A stretch of DNA of 64,000 bases from NORP110 sp051251595 (GCA_051251595.1 JBPOFA010000009.1:124001-188000), one strand, 5' to 3'; positions 41,922 to 50,941 are shown, counted from the stretch's first letter. The notes: a model not told the origin generated them from the letters alone. Numbers and translations: made by a program.

Positions 41922-42557
41922 CTAGGCGACATTTGCATACCCAACTGCGCGATGCCCAAAAGAGGCGTCGAACCATTTTCGCGACATATCCCGGGTGACG
42001 CCAGCTTTGCGCAAAACCCCCGACCACGCGTCTGGTTTCATTTCCCACAGACCGACACCGATGCGCTGATCGCCTTCACCATCCGTTCCAATCACGTCAG
42101 GGTCTACACCAAAGATGCGATAGATCCGTTCCATTCTGGGGTCAAATACACCGATGAAATGCGACAGATAGAAATTTTCCATGATTTCGCCAGCCGCCAG
42201 AACCAGCGCGGCAGAAACAACCCTTTCCGCATTCGGGGTAAGGCAAAACCGCGTGCATTCCCAGATCAGCGGGCTTTCAATCCGCACGCCGTCGGTCAAA
42301 TGGGAAAAGTGATCCTGAACCATGTTTGGCCCAACCGTTGGCAAAAAGCGCATTGAACCGCCATGGGTTCCGTCGACGTTTTCCCAAATCGCATAAAGCG
42401 GATTCATCGCGTCGTACTCATCACGCTCTTCGCCGGCGGCATCGACCGACACATCCCATTTAAGACGCGTCGAAAACTGATGGGCGCGGTCGCGAAACAT
42501 GGTTCGTTGCAATAGGGGGTATTTGGCAAGGTCCTTGCCATAGATATAGCGTAGCAT
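41922..42557 (-). CDS. luxI: Acyl-homoserine-lactone synthase (LuxI family)
   Basis: A 211-residue autoinducer synthase. The invariant residues of the family are visible: R24, F28 and W34 in the N-terminal cleft, D46 and D49 in RDEYDAMNP, R70 in GGSMRFLPT, and E100 and R103 in IWECTRFCL. The enzyme joins S-adenosylmethionine and an acyl-ACP to make the quorum signal; the chain length cannot be read from sequence. It lies 110 bases downstream of the LuxR-type regulator, in the same direction. An inverted repeat at 42638-42656 in that gap is a candidate operator. Length is normal. Confidence 0.96.
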   Translation of the reverse strand: MLRYIYGKDLAKYPLLQRTMFRDRAHQFSTRLKWDVSVDAAGEERDEYDAMNPLYAIWENVDGTHGGSMRFLPTVGPNMVQDHFSHLTDGVRIESPLIWECTRFCLTPNAERVVSAALVLAAGEIMENFYLSHFIGVFDPRMERIYRIFGVDPDVIGTDGEGDQRIGVGLWEMKPDAWSGVLRKAGVTRDMSRKWFDASFGHRAVGYANVA

Positions 42558-42637
42558 TGGGCGGCTCCTGTCCTTCCGAGATGTCGAAAGGTTAACCAGC
42601 CAATGGTTACTGACCTGCTAGCACACCGTGCAAAAAT

Positions 42638-42656
42638 GGTTCACGAAAGGTGAATC
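42638..42656. promoter_or_regulatory. Inverted repeat, candidate lux-box upstream of luxI
   Basis: GGTTCAC and GTGAATC flank GAAAG, with six of seven arm positions complementary. The repeat is about 80 bases before the luxI ATG and directly follows the luxR stop. A second imperfect repeat (GTTAACC/GGTTACT, 42591-42611) lies closer. Assignment as LuxR-type sites is by position and symmetry only. Confidence 0.4.
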
Positions 42657-42667
42657 TGCCCCGGAGC

Positions 42668-43423
42668 TCACACCACGATTAGCCCCGCTTTCATCGCCCG
42701 CGCAACAGCATGGGTCGTGTTGAGAGCGCCAAGCTTGTGACGCGCGGATTCGATATAGACCCTCAATGTATGTTCAGAAATGTTAAGTTCTACAGCGGCT
42801 TGCGCCCTGCTAAAGCCTTTGGCCAGATATGACATGGCGCTTAATTCTCTGGGCGAAAGCGTCGGGGGCATTGGGCCGACAGCGTCGGCTTCAAACTCCA
42901 AAGCCTTTTTGTTGAATTCATGCGCAATTATAATCAAATCGCGCGCATTTTTGTCGATGAACCTGCCCCACGCGGCATCGTCAGTATTGTCATTCACTGT
43001 GAACAACGCGAACTGCCCCTGCGGGCCTCGAATCGGGATTGAATAGCCCTGATTGCCGACCCCGTATTCGATCGCATCCATCAAGAAAGCCTTAGCGGCC
43101 TTCGTCGTCCAATCAAGCTGCTTCCATTCAATTGGATGAAAGCTTTGAAAGCACCCAAAGATGACGGGGTCCATCTTTAGGTAGTCCATCTCTAGGTAGC
43201 GGTCGACCCACTCAGAACTGTAGGTCCCTGCCCCAAATCGTTCGCCAACACTGTTGACCCAGTGATATACGACATGTTCGATGCCGTAGTCTTTGCATAA
43301 AATTTCCGTCGTCGCCTGCAGGTCTTCAAGCGCTTTCGCGTTCTGCAAGCGGTCTATACATTGGCTCAGTGTTCCCAACTTCCCAATTCGCCATTTCTGG
43401 CGCCCTATCCTTCTCTGACGCAA
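42668..43423 (-). CDS. LuxR-family autoinducer-responsive regulator
   Basis: A 251-residue regulator. The N-terminal autoinducer-binding domain includes VVYHWVNSVGERFGAGTYSSEWVDRYLEMDYLKMDPVI, with the tyrosine, tryptophan and aspartate expected in the signal pocket, and WTTKAAKAFLMDAIEYGVGNQGYSIPIRGPQGQFALFTV. The C-terminal GerE-type helix-turn-helix reads LSPRELSAMSYLAKGFSRAQAAVELNISEHTLRVYIESARHKLGALNTTHAVARAMKAG. It should bind the signal made by the LuxI encoded just downstream. The ATG at 43423 lies inside the small upstream gene; a TTG at 43378 is an alternative that reduces the overlap. Confidence 0.94.
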   Translation of the reverse strand: MRQRRIGRQKWRIGKLGTLSQCIDRLQNAKALEDLQATTEILCKDYGIEHVVYHWVNSVGERFGAGTYSSEWVDRYLEMDYLKMDPVIFGCFQSFHPIEWKQLDWTTKAAKAFLMDAIEYGVGNQGYSIPIRGPQGQFALFTVNDNTDDAAWGRFIDKNARDLIIIAHEFNKKALEFEADAVGPMPPTLSPRELSAMSYLAKGFSRAQAAVELNISEHTLRVYIESARHKLGALNTTHAVARAMKAGLIVV

Positions 43424-43541
43424 TTTCAGTTGCGGCGATCAGCGTTGCATCCCCAAGCTGACCTGCGAGTTCGGATAACCCATTCGTTTCGGCATAGGTT
43501 TTCAGATCCGCAATTACGTCAATTATCCAGTCATTTGCCAT
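43326..43541 (-). CDS. Small conserved-looking protein upstream of luxR
   Basis: A 71-residue protein starting MANDWIIDVIADLKTYAETNGLSELAGQLGDATLIAATEIA. It has an acidic amphipathic N-terminal half and a low-complexity tail. From memory, similar short proteins with a DWI-DV-ADL pattern precede LuxR regulators in other Rhodobacteraceae, but I cannot check this here. It overlaps the 5' end of luxR in another frame by up to 98 bases. An AAAGAG-like ribosome site precedes its ATG. The 229 AT-rich bases upstream hold its promoter and a 7-pair hairpin (CCCC/GGGG core, 43626-43645). Function unknown. Confidence 0.55.
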   Translation of the reverse strand: MANDWIIDVIADLKTYAETNGLSELAGQLGDATLIAATEIASEKDRAPEMANWEVGNTEPMYRPLAERESA

Positions 43542-43769
43542 CTTTTATTCTCTTTAAGATTGGTTAACAGAAGGTAAGCACAACTTTAACATGTATTTTT
43601 GTTTTTTTTGAATTCGCAGATTTGTATTCCCCAAAAACGGGGGATTCCGTGCATATAAAGCATTGAATTTAATAGTTTTTGAAATAGACGCCTAAAAATC
43701 CGTCATTTCTGTGCAAAAAATTTTTCGCATTTTGCGATTGGCAGCGGACAGATCAGCCCCAACCCCGAA

Positions 43770-45158
43770 TCACTCTTGACCGGATTCGCTGGTTTTTAAG
43801 AGTTGGCCAATGGCCTCTGCATAATAGGTCAACAGATGCACCTGATCTTCCACGACGCTTATGCCATTTTCAGATTCACGAAGAACCTGACGCATCAACA
43901 AATGGTTGATTGCCCCCTCGGTCTCTTTTTCGGCGGCTTCACCAGAAAAAGTAACGCAAGAGCCCTGACGTCTTAGAACTTCACTTAAATCCAAAACCTC
44001 TTGCACCAGGTCCTGACGGGACAAGGGTGCATCCCTGGTCAGCACGCAATGTGAGACCATCGGCACCGGCAAGGCCGGCACCGCCGTCTTAATCCGGGTC
44101 ATCAAGGCGCGCCCGATCGCCTTTGTCTGGTCGCCGGTTTTCCCGTCGACAAAGGCTGCAAGCGACAACGGCTCTCCGAAACCGACTGCGGCATTTCCGA
44201 ATTGAACAAACCGGCCCGTGGCCCGCTGGTATAGATGCTTGACCACATAGCGAAAGGCGTCGCGCCACCTGAACTTGAACTTTCGCACCTTGCCTTTGCT
44301 GGTCGATAAAAGCACGCGATCCTCGATCACCCGGTCATAGTTCAGCGCCACAGGCACGAACACAACGTCACGCCCAAAGTCCGGGTCAAAATCATTCACG
44401 ATATAACTAAGCAAACCCAACTTGGGCTCTCCCACCCGGCCCGTGAGGCTTAACGCGCCCTCTGGAAAAACCGCCTGCGCAACCCCGGCCCGCGTTGCCA
44501 TCTGGACGTAGCGGGACAGCACACGACGGTATAAAGGGTTGTGGGATCTGCGACGGATGAAATAGGCGCCCATGGCGCGGATCAAACGGGACAGCGGCCA
44601 GACATGGGCCCATTCCCCCACAGCGTAAGACAAGGCAGAGCGTTCCGCCGCCAGATAGGTCACCAGAACGTAATCCATGTTCGACCGGTGGTTCATGACA
44701 AAGACCACGGTCGCATCTGACGCGATGGCTTCGCTGACCGCAGGTTCCATCTTGCCCAGATGGACACGGTAAAAGGCACGGCTAAAGATTTTGGCCGCCC
44801 GGATGGCGAACCCGAAATAGGCTGTCGCACTAAAAGACGGCACAATTTCGCGCGCGTAGCGGCGGGCCTTTTGAAAGGAAACGTCCTCTCGCACGCCAGT
44901 CTCCGCCGCATCGGCAGCCACAGCTTCAACCACGGCAGGATCGTAAATCAACCGTTGGATCATGTCCTGGCGGCGCAATAGCTTGAACGGTTCAATGGGC
45001 CGCTCTAACCGCTCATTCAACTGGGCAACGACCCGCTCCATCCGGCGGCGAAAGAACCAGCGAACGGACGGCAACAAAAAATGCGACAGCGCCGTGACGG
45101 CCGCAAATGCCAGGATCAGGATCAACAGCCAAAGCGGCAGTTCAACGGTGCTAAACAT
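43770..45158 (-). CDS. Membrane-bound glycerolipid acyltransferase (PlsB-like)
   Basis: A 462-residue protein. An N-terminal membrane helix (LWLLILILAFAAVTALSHFLLP) is followed by the acyltransferase domain. The catalytic HX4D is in VVFVMNHRSNMDYVLVTYL, the glycerol-phosphate-binding segments are SRLIRAMGAYFIRRR and AVFPEGALSLTGRVGEPKLGLL, and VFVPVALNYDRVIEDRVL is the fourth motif. It resembles the catalytic part of PlsB glycerol-3-phosphate acyltransferase but is much shorter than the 800-residue enterobacterial enzyme. It may acylate glycerol-3-phosphate or a related lipid. It stands alone; the 270 bases upstream, up to the divergent oxidoreductase gene, show no clear features. Confidence 0.88.
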   Translation of the reverse strand: MFSTVELPLWLLILILAFAAVTALSHFLLPSVRWFFRRRMERVVAQLNERLERPIEPFKLLRRQDMIQRLIYDPAVVEAVAADAAETGVREDVSFQKARRYAREIVPSFSATAYFGFAIRAAKIFSRAFYRVHLGKMEPAVSEAIASDATVVFVMNHRSNMDYVLVTYLAAERSALSYAVGEWAHVWPLSRLIRAMGAYFIRRRSHNPLYRRVLSRYVQMATRAGVAQAVFPEGALSLTGRVGEPKLGLLSYIVNDFDPDFGRDVVFVPVALNYDRVIEDRVLLSTSKGKVRKFKFRWRDAFRYVVKHLYQRATGRFVQFGNAAVGFGEPLSLAAFVDGKTGDQTKAIGRALMTRIKTAVPALPVPMVSHCVLTRDAPLSRQDLVQEVLDLSEVLRRQGSCVTFSGEAAEKETEGAINHLLMRQVLRESENGISVVEDQVHLLTYYAEAIGQLLKTSESGQE

Positions 45159-45427
45159 CGGCAGACAGTGACAGAAATTGCGGCAAGCGTAAATCCAAAG
45201 CTAACGTCAACGAACGCCGTTAATCTAGGCTGATTCGATGAAATTCCAAGCGGCGCTGACCGGAGTCTGGCAAAGAAATTGGGCCTTTGCCCACGTCGCC
45301 CCTGCGGGCGCCGATCAAGGGCACATGTTGAAAAGAAAGCCCTGACAGAACCGGCGGTCCCGGTTAGGTTTCGTGTGTGACCTCAACCCGATCTCTTGCG
45401 TCACCAGTTACAGCATGAGGACTCGCA

Positions 45428-46414
45428 ATGACCCAAATGATGAAGGCAGCAACCTACCAGACCTATGGCGGTCCCGACGTGGTTCAGGTGACGGACGTCG
45501 CCAAACCAACACCAAAGCCGGATCAGGTTTTGATCCGCGTCCATGCCACCACCGTATCCACCGCAGATTGGCGGGCCCGCAGCCTTGCCATGCCCGCCGG
45601 GTTTGCGCTTTTTGGGCGCCCCGCCTTCGGGCTGTTCGGTCCGCGCCAAAAGATCCTGGGGTCAGATTTTGCAGGCGTGGTCGAGGCCGTTGGCGCACAG
45701 GTAACCACGTTCAAACCGGGCGATGAGGTCTTTGGCTCTACCGGTATGAAGCTTGGCGCACATGCGGAATACCTGGCCGTAAAGGCGAACGGGCTGATCG
45801 CCCCGAAGCCCACGAACCTGACCTTTGACCAAGCCGCGGCGATCCCCTTTGGCGGAATGACCGCGCTCGATTTCCTGAAATACAAGGCCAATCTGGCATC
45901 AGGGGAACAGGTGTTGATCCTCAGCGCCTCTGGCGGGGTCGGGTCAACGGCCGTTCAAGTTGCCAAATATTTCGGCGCGCAGGTGACCGGTATAACCGGC
46001 ACGGCGAATGTGGAACGGGTGCGTGCTTTGGGGGCGGACCGGGTCCTTGACTATAAACAGCAAAATTTTCTGCAGGGCACCGATCGCTATGACATCATTT
46101 TGGATACAACGGGCACAATTGCCTATCGCGATGTCGCGCATCTGTTGAACCCAAACGGCCGTGTCCTGTTGTTGTTGGCCTCGCTCTGGCAAAATCTGGG
46201 GTTTGGGCGCCCGCCCAAGGGCAGCGGCCACACAGCCATCGCAGGCATCGCCAAGGAACGCCCCGAAGACGTGGCGACCCTTGGGGCAATGGCATCAGAA
46301 GGCAGGCTGACCCCTTTGATCGACAGCACCTATGATTTTGCCGACATTGCCAAAGCCCATGCGCGCGTGGAAACTGGCCACAAGGCCGGGAGTGTTGTAG
46401 TCTCGCTTCTCTAA
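45428..46414 (+). CDS. NAD(P)-dependent medium-chain oxidoreductase (quinone reductase-like)
   Basis: A 328-residue medium-chain dehydrogenase/reductase. The GroES-like domain has SDFAGVVEAVGAQVTTFKPGDEVFG. The cofactor loop LILSASGGVGSTAVQVAKYFGAQVTGI follows. The zinc ligands of alcohol dehydrogenases are missing, so this is the zinc-free quinone oxidoreductase group that reduces quinones or enones. A substrate cannot be assigned. Monocistronic or followed by deoD after a 26-base gap; the short gap with the ribosome site GAAAGG suggests co-transcription. Confidence 0.92.
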   Translation: MTQMMKAATYQTYGGPDVVQVTDVAKPTPKPDQVLIRVHATTVSTADWRARSLAMPAGFALFGRPAFGLFGPRQKILGSDFAGVVEAVGAQVTTFKPGDEVFGSTGMKLGAHAEYLAVKANGLIAPKPTNLTFDQAAAIPFGGMTALDFLKYKANLASGEQVLILSASGGVGSTAVQVAKYFGAQVTGITGTANVERVRALGADRVLDYKQQNFLQGTDRYDIILDTTGTIAYRDVAHLLNPNGRVLLLLASLWQNLGFGRPPKGSGHTAIAGIAKERPEDVATLGAMASEGRLTPLIDSTYDFADIAKAHARVETGHKAGSVVVSLL

Positions 46415-46440
46415 AACGCTCTTTAACGAAAGGCACTCTC

Positions 46441-47145
46441 ATGACCGTCCATATCGGCGCAAAGCCCGGCGACATCGCCCAAACCGTTCTGTTGCCCGGC
46501 GATCCCTATCGCGCCAAATGGGCCGCCGAGACCTTTCTGGAAAACGTGCGTCTGGTGAATGAAGTGCGCGGGATGCTGGGGTTTACGGGCCAGTATAAGG
46601 GCAATGACGTCACCATTCAGGGCTCTGGCATGGGGATGCCTTCGCTTTCGATCTATGTGAATGAATTGATCAAAGACTATGACGCGCAGACCCTGATCCG
46701 CATCGGGTCCTGTGGCGGCATGCAGGACAAGGTCAAACTGCGCGATGTTATCCTGGCCACCACGGCCACATCCGTATCCACCCCGTCGCGCGGCATCATG
46801 CGCGAGCTGAACTACGCGCCGACCGCCGATTTCGACCTGCTGCACAAAGCCTATCATGCCGCCGAAAGCAAAGATGCTGGTATCCATGTGGGCGGCATTT
46901 ATTCCTCTGACACGTTCTATGACGAACGCCCCGACCTGACAGGCGAAATGATCCGGCACGGGATTTTGGGCGTCGAAATGGAAGCAGCAGAGCTTTACAC
47001 ACTCGCCGCCCGCTATGGGCGACGCGCCCTTGCCGTTTTGACCGTCAGCGACCACCTGATCACCGGCGAGGCCCTGCCAAGCGAGGAACGCGAACGCAGC
47101 TTTGGCGAAATGGTCGAAATCGCGCTGGACGCGGCTTTTGCCTGA
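46441..47145 (+). CDS. deoD: Purine-nucleoside phosphorylase, hexameric DeoD type
   Basis: A 234-residue phosphorylase of the hexameric NP-I family. It begins TVHIGAKPGDIAQTVLLPGDPYRAKWAAETFL, with the phosphate-contacting GDP-R. RIGSCGGMQDKVKLRDVILAT and GVEMEAAELYTLAARYGRRALAVLTVSDHLITGE supply the ribose site (EMEAAELY) and the catalytic aspartate (VSDH). It accepts adenosine as well as 6-oxopurine nucleosides, unlike the trimeric enzyme encoded at 36935. It is followed by a palindrome that may terminate transcription. Confidence 0.97.
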   Translation: MTVHIGAKPGDIAQTVLLPGDPYRAKWAAETFLENVRLVNEVRGMLGFTGQYKGNDVTIQGSGMGMPSLSIYVNELIKDYDAQTLIRIGSCGGMQDKVKLRDVILATTATSVSTPSRGIMRELNYAPTADFDLLHKAYHAAESKDAGIHVGGIYSSDTFYDERPDLTGEMIRHGILGVEMEAAELYTLAARYGRRALAVLTVSDHLITGEALPSEERERSFGEMVEIALDAAFA

Positions 47146-47163
47146 GACAGGCGAAACGCAATG

Positions 47164-47189
47164 GGCGATGCGCAGGCTTACGCATCGCC
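47164..47189. terminator. Possible bidirectional terminator between deoD and the EF-hand gene
   Basis: GGCGATGCG (47164-47172) pairs perfectly with CGCATCGCC (47181-47189) over an 8-base loop, centred between two convergent genes. It lacks a T-tract on both strands, so its strength is uncertain. Confidence 0.45.
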
Positions 47190-47200
47190 TGCCCTTTGCA

Positions 47201-47683
47201 TTACGCCCCGGTAAGCGCGGCGCGGTAGGCAAGGTTGACGATGTAGCCCTGTAGGAATTCATCCTCGGTCAGGGCCGCATCGCCATTGGCATCGGCACGA
47301 TGGAAATCCAATTCGACCGATTTCGAGTATTCTTCGTGGCTGATTTCTTTATCGCCATTCCAATCCCAATACGAAAACACGATCCTTTTCGCCGTATTGA
47401 AGGCCGGCAATTTGCCATCTTCCTCGGCGATGTAGTCAAACCCAAGATCCCAGGATGAAAATTCTTCGAAGGAAATCGAGCCATCATCATTCGCATCCAT
47501 CGAGACAAAGATATCGTCACCGATCTGCGAGAACCCCTTAAGGTCAACGGCACCGTCCGCATTGGTTTCGATTGAACCAAAAATCTGTTGGGCCAGCTCT
47601 TTGCCCGGTGTTGTTTCTGCAAAAGCAACGATCGGTGAAACGGCCAAAGCCAAACCTGTTGCGGCACCAAAAATCTGTTTCAT
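47201..47683 (-). CDS. Secreted EF-hand calcium-binding protein
   Basis: A 160-residue exported protein. The signal peptide is MKQIFGAATGLALAVSPIVAFA. Four EF-hand loops follow: ETNADGAVDLKGF, SMDANDDGSISFEEF, DWNGDKEISHEEY and DANGDAALTEDEF. The first and last loops depart slightly from the consensus, so calcium affinity may differ among them. It is likely a periplasmic or secreted calcium binder. The gene diverges from a MarR-type regulator over 87 bases that hold two palindromic operators, suggesting that the regulator controls it. Confidence 0.93.
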   Translation of the reverse strand: MKQIFGAATGLALAVSPIVAFAETTPGKELAQQIFGSIETNADGAVDLKGFSQIGDDIFVSMDANDDGSISFEEFSSWDLGFDYIAEEDGKLPAFNTAKRIVFSYWDWNGDKEISHEEYSKSVELDFHRADANGDAALTEDEFLQGYIVNLAYRAALTGA

Positions 47684-47717
47684 GTTTTTTCCTTTCCATA
47701 CGCACAGCCATATTTAC

Positions 47718-47751
47718 ATAGCGCGCTATATATTATTGCATAGCATGCTAT
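47718..47751. promoter_or_regulatory. Tandem palindromic operators between the EF-hand and marR genes
   Basis: Two perfect 12-base palindromes, ATAGCGCGCTAT (47718-47729) and ATAGCATGCTAT (47740-47751), share the arms ATAGC/GCTAT. Their centres are 22 bases apart, about two helical turns, so two dimers could bind the same face. They occupy the divergent promoter region. Confidence 0.65.
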
Positions 47752-47770
47752 CAATAGTAAAAATGAAAGA

Positions 47771-48202
47771 ATGAAATTTGATCGTATGAGCTCTGCCGGG
47801 TATTTCGCCAATCTCTTGTCACGACAGCTATCCGCTGAACTGCACAAGCGTCTGGCCCCGCTTGGCTTGGCCCCGGGGCAATTCGGGCCTTTGGTCGTTC
47901 TGTGGGAACGCGACGGGATCACCCAAAAGGAAATTCTGAAAAAATTCTCGGTGGAACAGGCAACGCTGGCCAATACGCTGACGCGCATGGAACGGGATGG
48001 GCTGATTGTTCGAAAAGATCACCCTGCCGATTCAAGGGCGCGGACAATCCATCTGACCGACAAGGCACATCAGATCAAAGACGCCGCCTTTGCCGCCGCC
48101 AAAGAAACAAATGATTTGGCGATGACATGCCTGTCCGACCAGGAACAAATACAGTTCCTGGCCCTCCTGCAACGGGTCACGGATTCGCTGAATCAAGGCT
48201 AG
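47771..48202 (+). CDS. MarR-family transcriptional regulator
   Basis: A 143-residue winged-helix repressor. The fold is seen in GLAPGQFGPLVVLWERDGITQKEILKKFSVEQATLANTLTRMERDGLIVRKDHPADSRARTIHLTDKA, which contains the recognition helix and the DxR wing. A long first helix precedes it (YFANLLSRQLSAELHKRL). Twin palindromes just upstream are good candidates for autoregulation and for control of the divergent EF-hand gene. The inducer is unknown. It converges on sdhB. Confidence 0.93.
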   Translation: MKFDRMSSAGYFANLLSRQLSAELHKRLAPLGLAPGQFGPLVVLWERDGITQKEILKKFSVEQATLANTLTRMERDGLIVRKDHPADSRARTIHLTDKAHQIKDAAFAAAKETNDLAMTCLSDQEQIQFLALLQRVTDSLNQG

Positions 48203-48277
48203 GACGAGCCAACCGTCACCCAACAGTTTGTCACGTCAGATTGACGCTAAATGGCCTAGCACCGGGAATGGACGCCC

Positions 48278-49057
48278 TTAAACCGTCCGCTCCACCATCA
48301 TCTGTTTGATGGCCCCAATCGCCTTGGCCGGGTTCAGCCCCTTTGGACAGGTCTTGGTGCAGTTCATGATCGTGTGGCAACGATATAGCTTGAACGGATC
48401 TTCCAGCTCGTCCAGCCGCTCGCCCGTTGCCTCATCCCGGGAATCGATGATCCAGCGATAGGCGTGCAGCAAGGCCGCTGGCCCAAGATACTTGTCGCCA
48501 TTCCACCAATAGCTGGGGCAAGACGTGGAACAGCTGGCGCACATCACGCATTCATAAAGACCATCCAATTTCTTGCGGTCTTCGATCGACTGACGCCATT
48601 CCTTGGCGGGACGGTTCGTCTTGGTTTCCAGCCACGGCATGATAGAGGCATGCTGCGCGTAAAAATGGGTCAGGTCTGGGATCAGATCACGCACCACAGG
48701 CATGTGGGGCAACGGATAGATTTTCACGTCGCCCTTGATCTCATCCATGCCGTAGATGCAGGCCAGCGTGTTGATACCGTCAATGTTCATCGCGCAAGAT
48801 CCGCAGATCCCCTCGCGACAAGACCGCCGGAAGGTCAGTGTTGGGTCAATCTCACTTTTGATCTTGATCAGCGCATCCAGTACCATCGGTCCGCAGCTGT
48901 CCATATCAACGAAATAAACGTCCACGCGTGGATTTTCGCCATCTTCCTCGCACCAGCGATAAATGCTGAACTTGCGCAGATTGGTGGCACCCTCGGGCTT
49001 GGGCCATGTCTTGCCCGTCCGGATACGGCTGTTTTTCGGGAGCGTCAGTTCAACCAT
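48278..49057 (-). CDS. sdhB: Succinate dehydrogenase iron-sulfur subunit
   Basis: A 259-residue SdhB. The [2Fe-2S] site is in FRRSCREGICGSCAMNIDG plus a later cysteine; the [4Fe-4S] and [3Fe-4S] motifs are CVMCASCSTSCPSYWWN and CHTIMNCTKTCPKGLNPAKAI. It carries electrons from FAD in SdhA to ubiquinone at the membrane anchors. It is the last gene of sdhCDAB, 78 bases after sdhA. Length is normal. Confidence 0.98.
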   Translation of the reverse strand: MVELTLPKNSRIRTGKTWPKPEGATNLRKFSIYRWCEEDGENPRVDVYFVDMDSCGPMVLDALIKIKSEIDPTLTFRRSCREGICGSCAMNIDGINTLACIYGMDEIKGDVKIYPLPHMPVVRDLIPDLTHFYAQHASIMPWLETKTNRPAKEWRQSIEDRKKLDGLYECVMCASCSTSCPSYWWNGDKYLGPAALLHAYRWIIDSRDEATGERLDELEDPFKLYRCHTIMNCTKTCPKGLNPAKAIGAIKQMMVERTV

Positions 49058-49135
49058 CTTATTCGACCTTCAGATCAGCTGTTAAAATTTCGCGTCGCGG
49101 CTCTGGCATAGTGCCGCAAGCCTTTGCGGTTGCCA

Positions 49136-50941
49136 TCAATAGACCCGTTTCTTCGGAGCAATCTTTTTCACTGCAATCCCGCCGTCTTTTTCAGGTGTCA
49201 GCGGAACCATATGGACGTTGCGATAGGTGAGTTTAACCTTGTTGCCCGTCACCGTGGCAAGGGTGTGCTTGCGCCACTCTTTGTCGTCACGATCCGGGTA
49301 ATCTTCATGGGCGTGGGCCCCGCGGCTTTCCTTGCGGGCCTCAGCGCCAACAATGGTCGCAAGCGCGTTTGGCATCAGATTGGCCAGCTCCAGCGTTTCC
49401 ATCAGATCGCTGTTCCAGATCAGGGACCGGTCGGTAACGTGGATATCGTCCAGCTTGGCCGCAACGGCTTCCATCTTTTTGCAGCCCTCGGCCAGGGTCT
49501 TGTCCGTGCGGAACACCGCAGCATCATCCTGCATGGTTTTCTGCATTTCCAAGCGCAGCTCTGCGGTTGGAACGGCGCCGCTGGCGTGGCGGAAATGGTC
49601 AAACCGATCCAAACCTGCGTCAATCGACGCCTGGTTCAGCTCTGGGTTCGGGGCCTTGGCATCCACGACTTCAGCCGCACGAATGGCGGCGGCGCGGCCA
49701 AAGACGACAAGGTCGATCAGCGAATTGGACCCCAAACGGTTCGCCCCGTGGACAGAGGCACACCCCGCCTCACCCACAGCCATCAGGCCCGGTGTCACCC
49801 GGTCATGATCCTTTGCGGTTGGGTTCAGGACTTCGCCCCAGTAATTCGTCGGGATACCGCCCATGTTGTAATGCACCGTCGGCAGAACCGGGATCGGCTC
49901 TTTCGTCAGGTCCACGCCGGCAAAGATGCGCGCGCTTTCAGAAATGCCCGGCAAGCGCAGGGCCAGCGTTTCTGGTGGCAGGTGGTTCAGGTGCAAATGG
50001 ATGTGATCGCCATTGGCCCCTACCCCACGCCCTTCGCGGATTTCCATCGTCATGCAGCGCGAGACCACGTCGCGCGACGCCAGATCCTTGTAGGTCGGGG
50101 CATAGCGTTCCATGAAACGCTCCCCTTCTGAATTGGTCAGATAGCCGCCTTCGCCGCGCGCGCCTTCGGTGATCAAGCACCCAGCGCCGTAAATTCCGGT
50201 CGGGTGGAATTGCACGAATTCCATATCCTGCAAGGGCAACCCCGCCCGCGCCACCATACCGCCGCCATCACCGGTACAGGTGTGGGCAGAGGTCGCGCTG
50301 AAATAGGCCCGGCCATAGCCACCTGTGGCCAGAACGGTCATCTTGGCGTTGAACACATGCAATGTGCCGTCATCCAGCTTCCAGGCCAGAACACCCTGAC
50401 ATGTGCCATCTTCGGCCATGATCAGGTCAATCGCAAAATACTCGATGTAAAACTCAGCGTTGTTCTTCAGCGACTGGCCATACAGCGTGTGCAAGATCGC
50501 GTGGCCGGTCCGGTCTGCGGCGGCACAGGTGCGCTGCACGGGGGGGCCTTCGCCAAATTCTGTCGTGTGCCCGCCAAAGGGGCGCTGATAAATCTTGCCT
50601 TCTTCGGTGCGCGAGAATGGTACACCGTAATGTTCCAGCTCATACACAGCCTTGGGGGCTTCGCGCGACAGATATTCCATCGCGTCCATATCGCCCAGCC
50701 AATCCGATCCTTTGATCGTATCGTACATGTGCCACTGCCAGTGGTCCGGGCCCATGTTGGAAAGGGACGCCGCAATGCCGCCCTGCGCCGCAACAGTGTG
50801 CGACCGTGTCGGGAAAACCTTGGTCACACAGGCCGTGCGCAGCCCCTGTTCCGCCATCCCAAGCGTGGCCCGCAATCCAGCGCCGCCAGCCCCAACAACC
50901 ACAACATCATAGTCGTGCGTTTCGTATTCATATGCCGCCAT
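49136..50941 (-). CDS. sdhA: Succinate dehydrogenase flavoprotein subunit
   Basis: A 601-residue SdhA, complex II. The FAD loop is YDVVVVGAGGAGLRATLGMAEQG, and the histidine that binds FAD covalently is in SHTVAAQGGIAASL. The active-site region includes QFHPTGIYGAGCLITEGARGEGG and the arginine in GEAGCASVHGANRLGSNSLIDLVVFGRAA. It oxidises succinate to fumarate. Twelve bases separate it from sdhD. Confidence 0.98.
   Translation of the reverse strand: MAAYEYETHDYDVVVVGAGGAGLRATLGMAEQGLRTACVTKVFPTRSHTVAAQGGIAASLSNMGPDHWQWHMYDTIKGSDWLGDMDAMEYLSREAPKAVYELEHYGVPFSRTEEGKIYQRPFGGHTTEFGEGPPVQRTCAAADRTGHAILHTLYGQSLKNNAEFYIEYFAIDLIMAEDGTCQGVLAWKLDDGTLHVFNAKMTVLATGGYGRAYFSATSAHTCTGDGGGMVARAGLPLQDMEFVQFHPTGIYGAGCLITEGARGEGGYLTNSEGERFMERYAPTYKDLASRDVVSRCMTMEIREGRGVGANGDHIHLHLNHLPPETLALRLPGISESARIFAGVDLTKEPIPVLPTVHYNMGGIPTNYWGEVLNPTAKDHDRVTPGLMAVGEAGCASVHGANRLGSNSLIDLVVFGRAAAIRAAEVVDAKAPNPELNQASIDAGLDRFDHFRHASGAVPTAELRLEMQKTMQDDAAVFRTDKTLAEGCKKMEAVAAKLDDIHVTDRSLIWNSDLMETLELANLMPNALATIVGAEARKESRGAHAHEDYPDRDDKEWRKHTLATVTGNKVKLTYRNVHMVPLTPEKDGGIAVKKIAPKKRVY

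Noticed and set aside
45238..45345. A 35-codon open frame between the acyltransferase and oxidoreductase genes
   Set aside because: No ribosome site, no recognisable motif, and of a length expected by chance.
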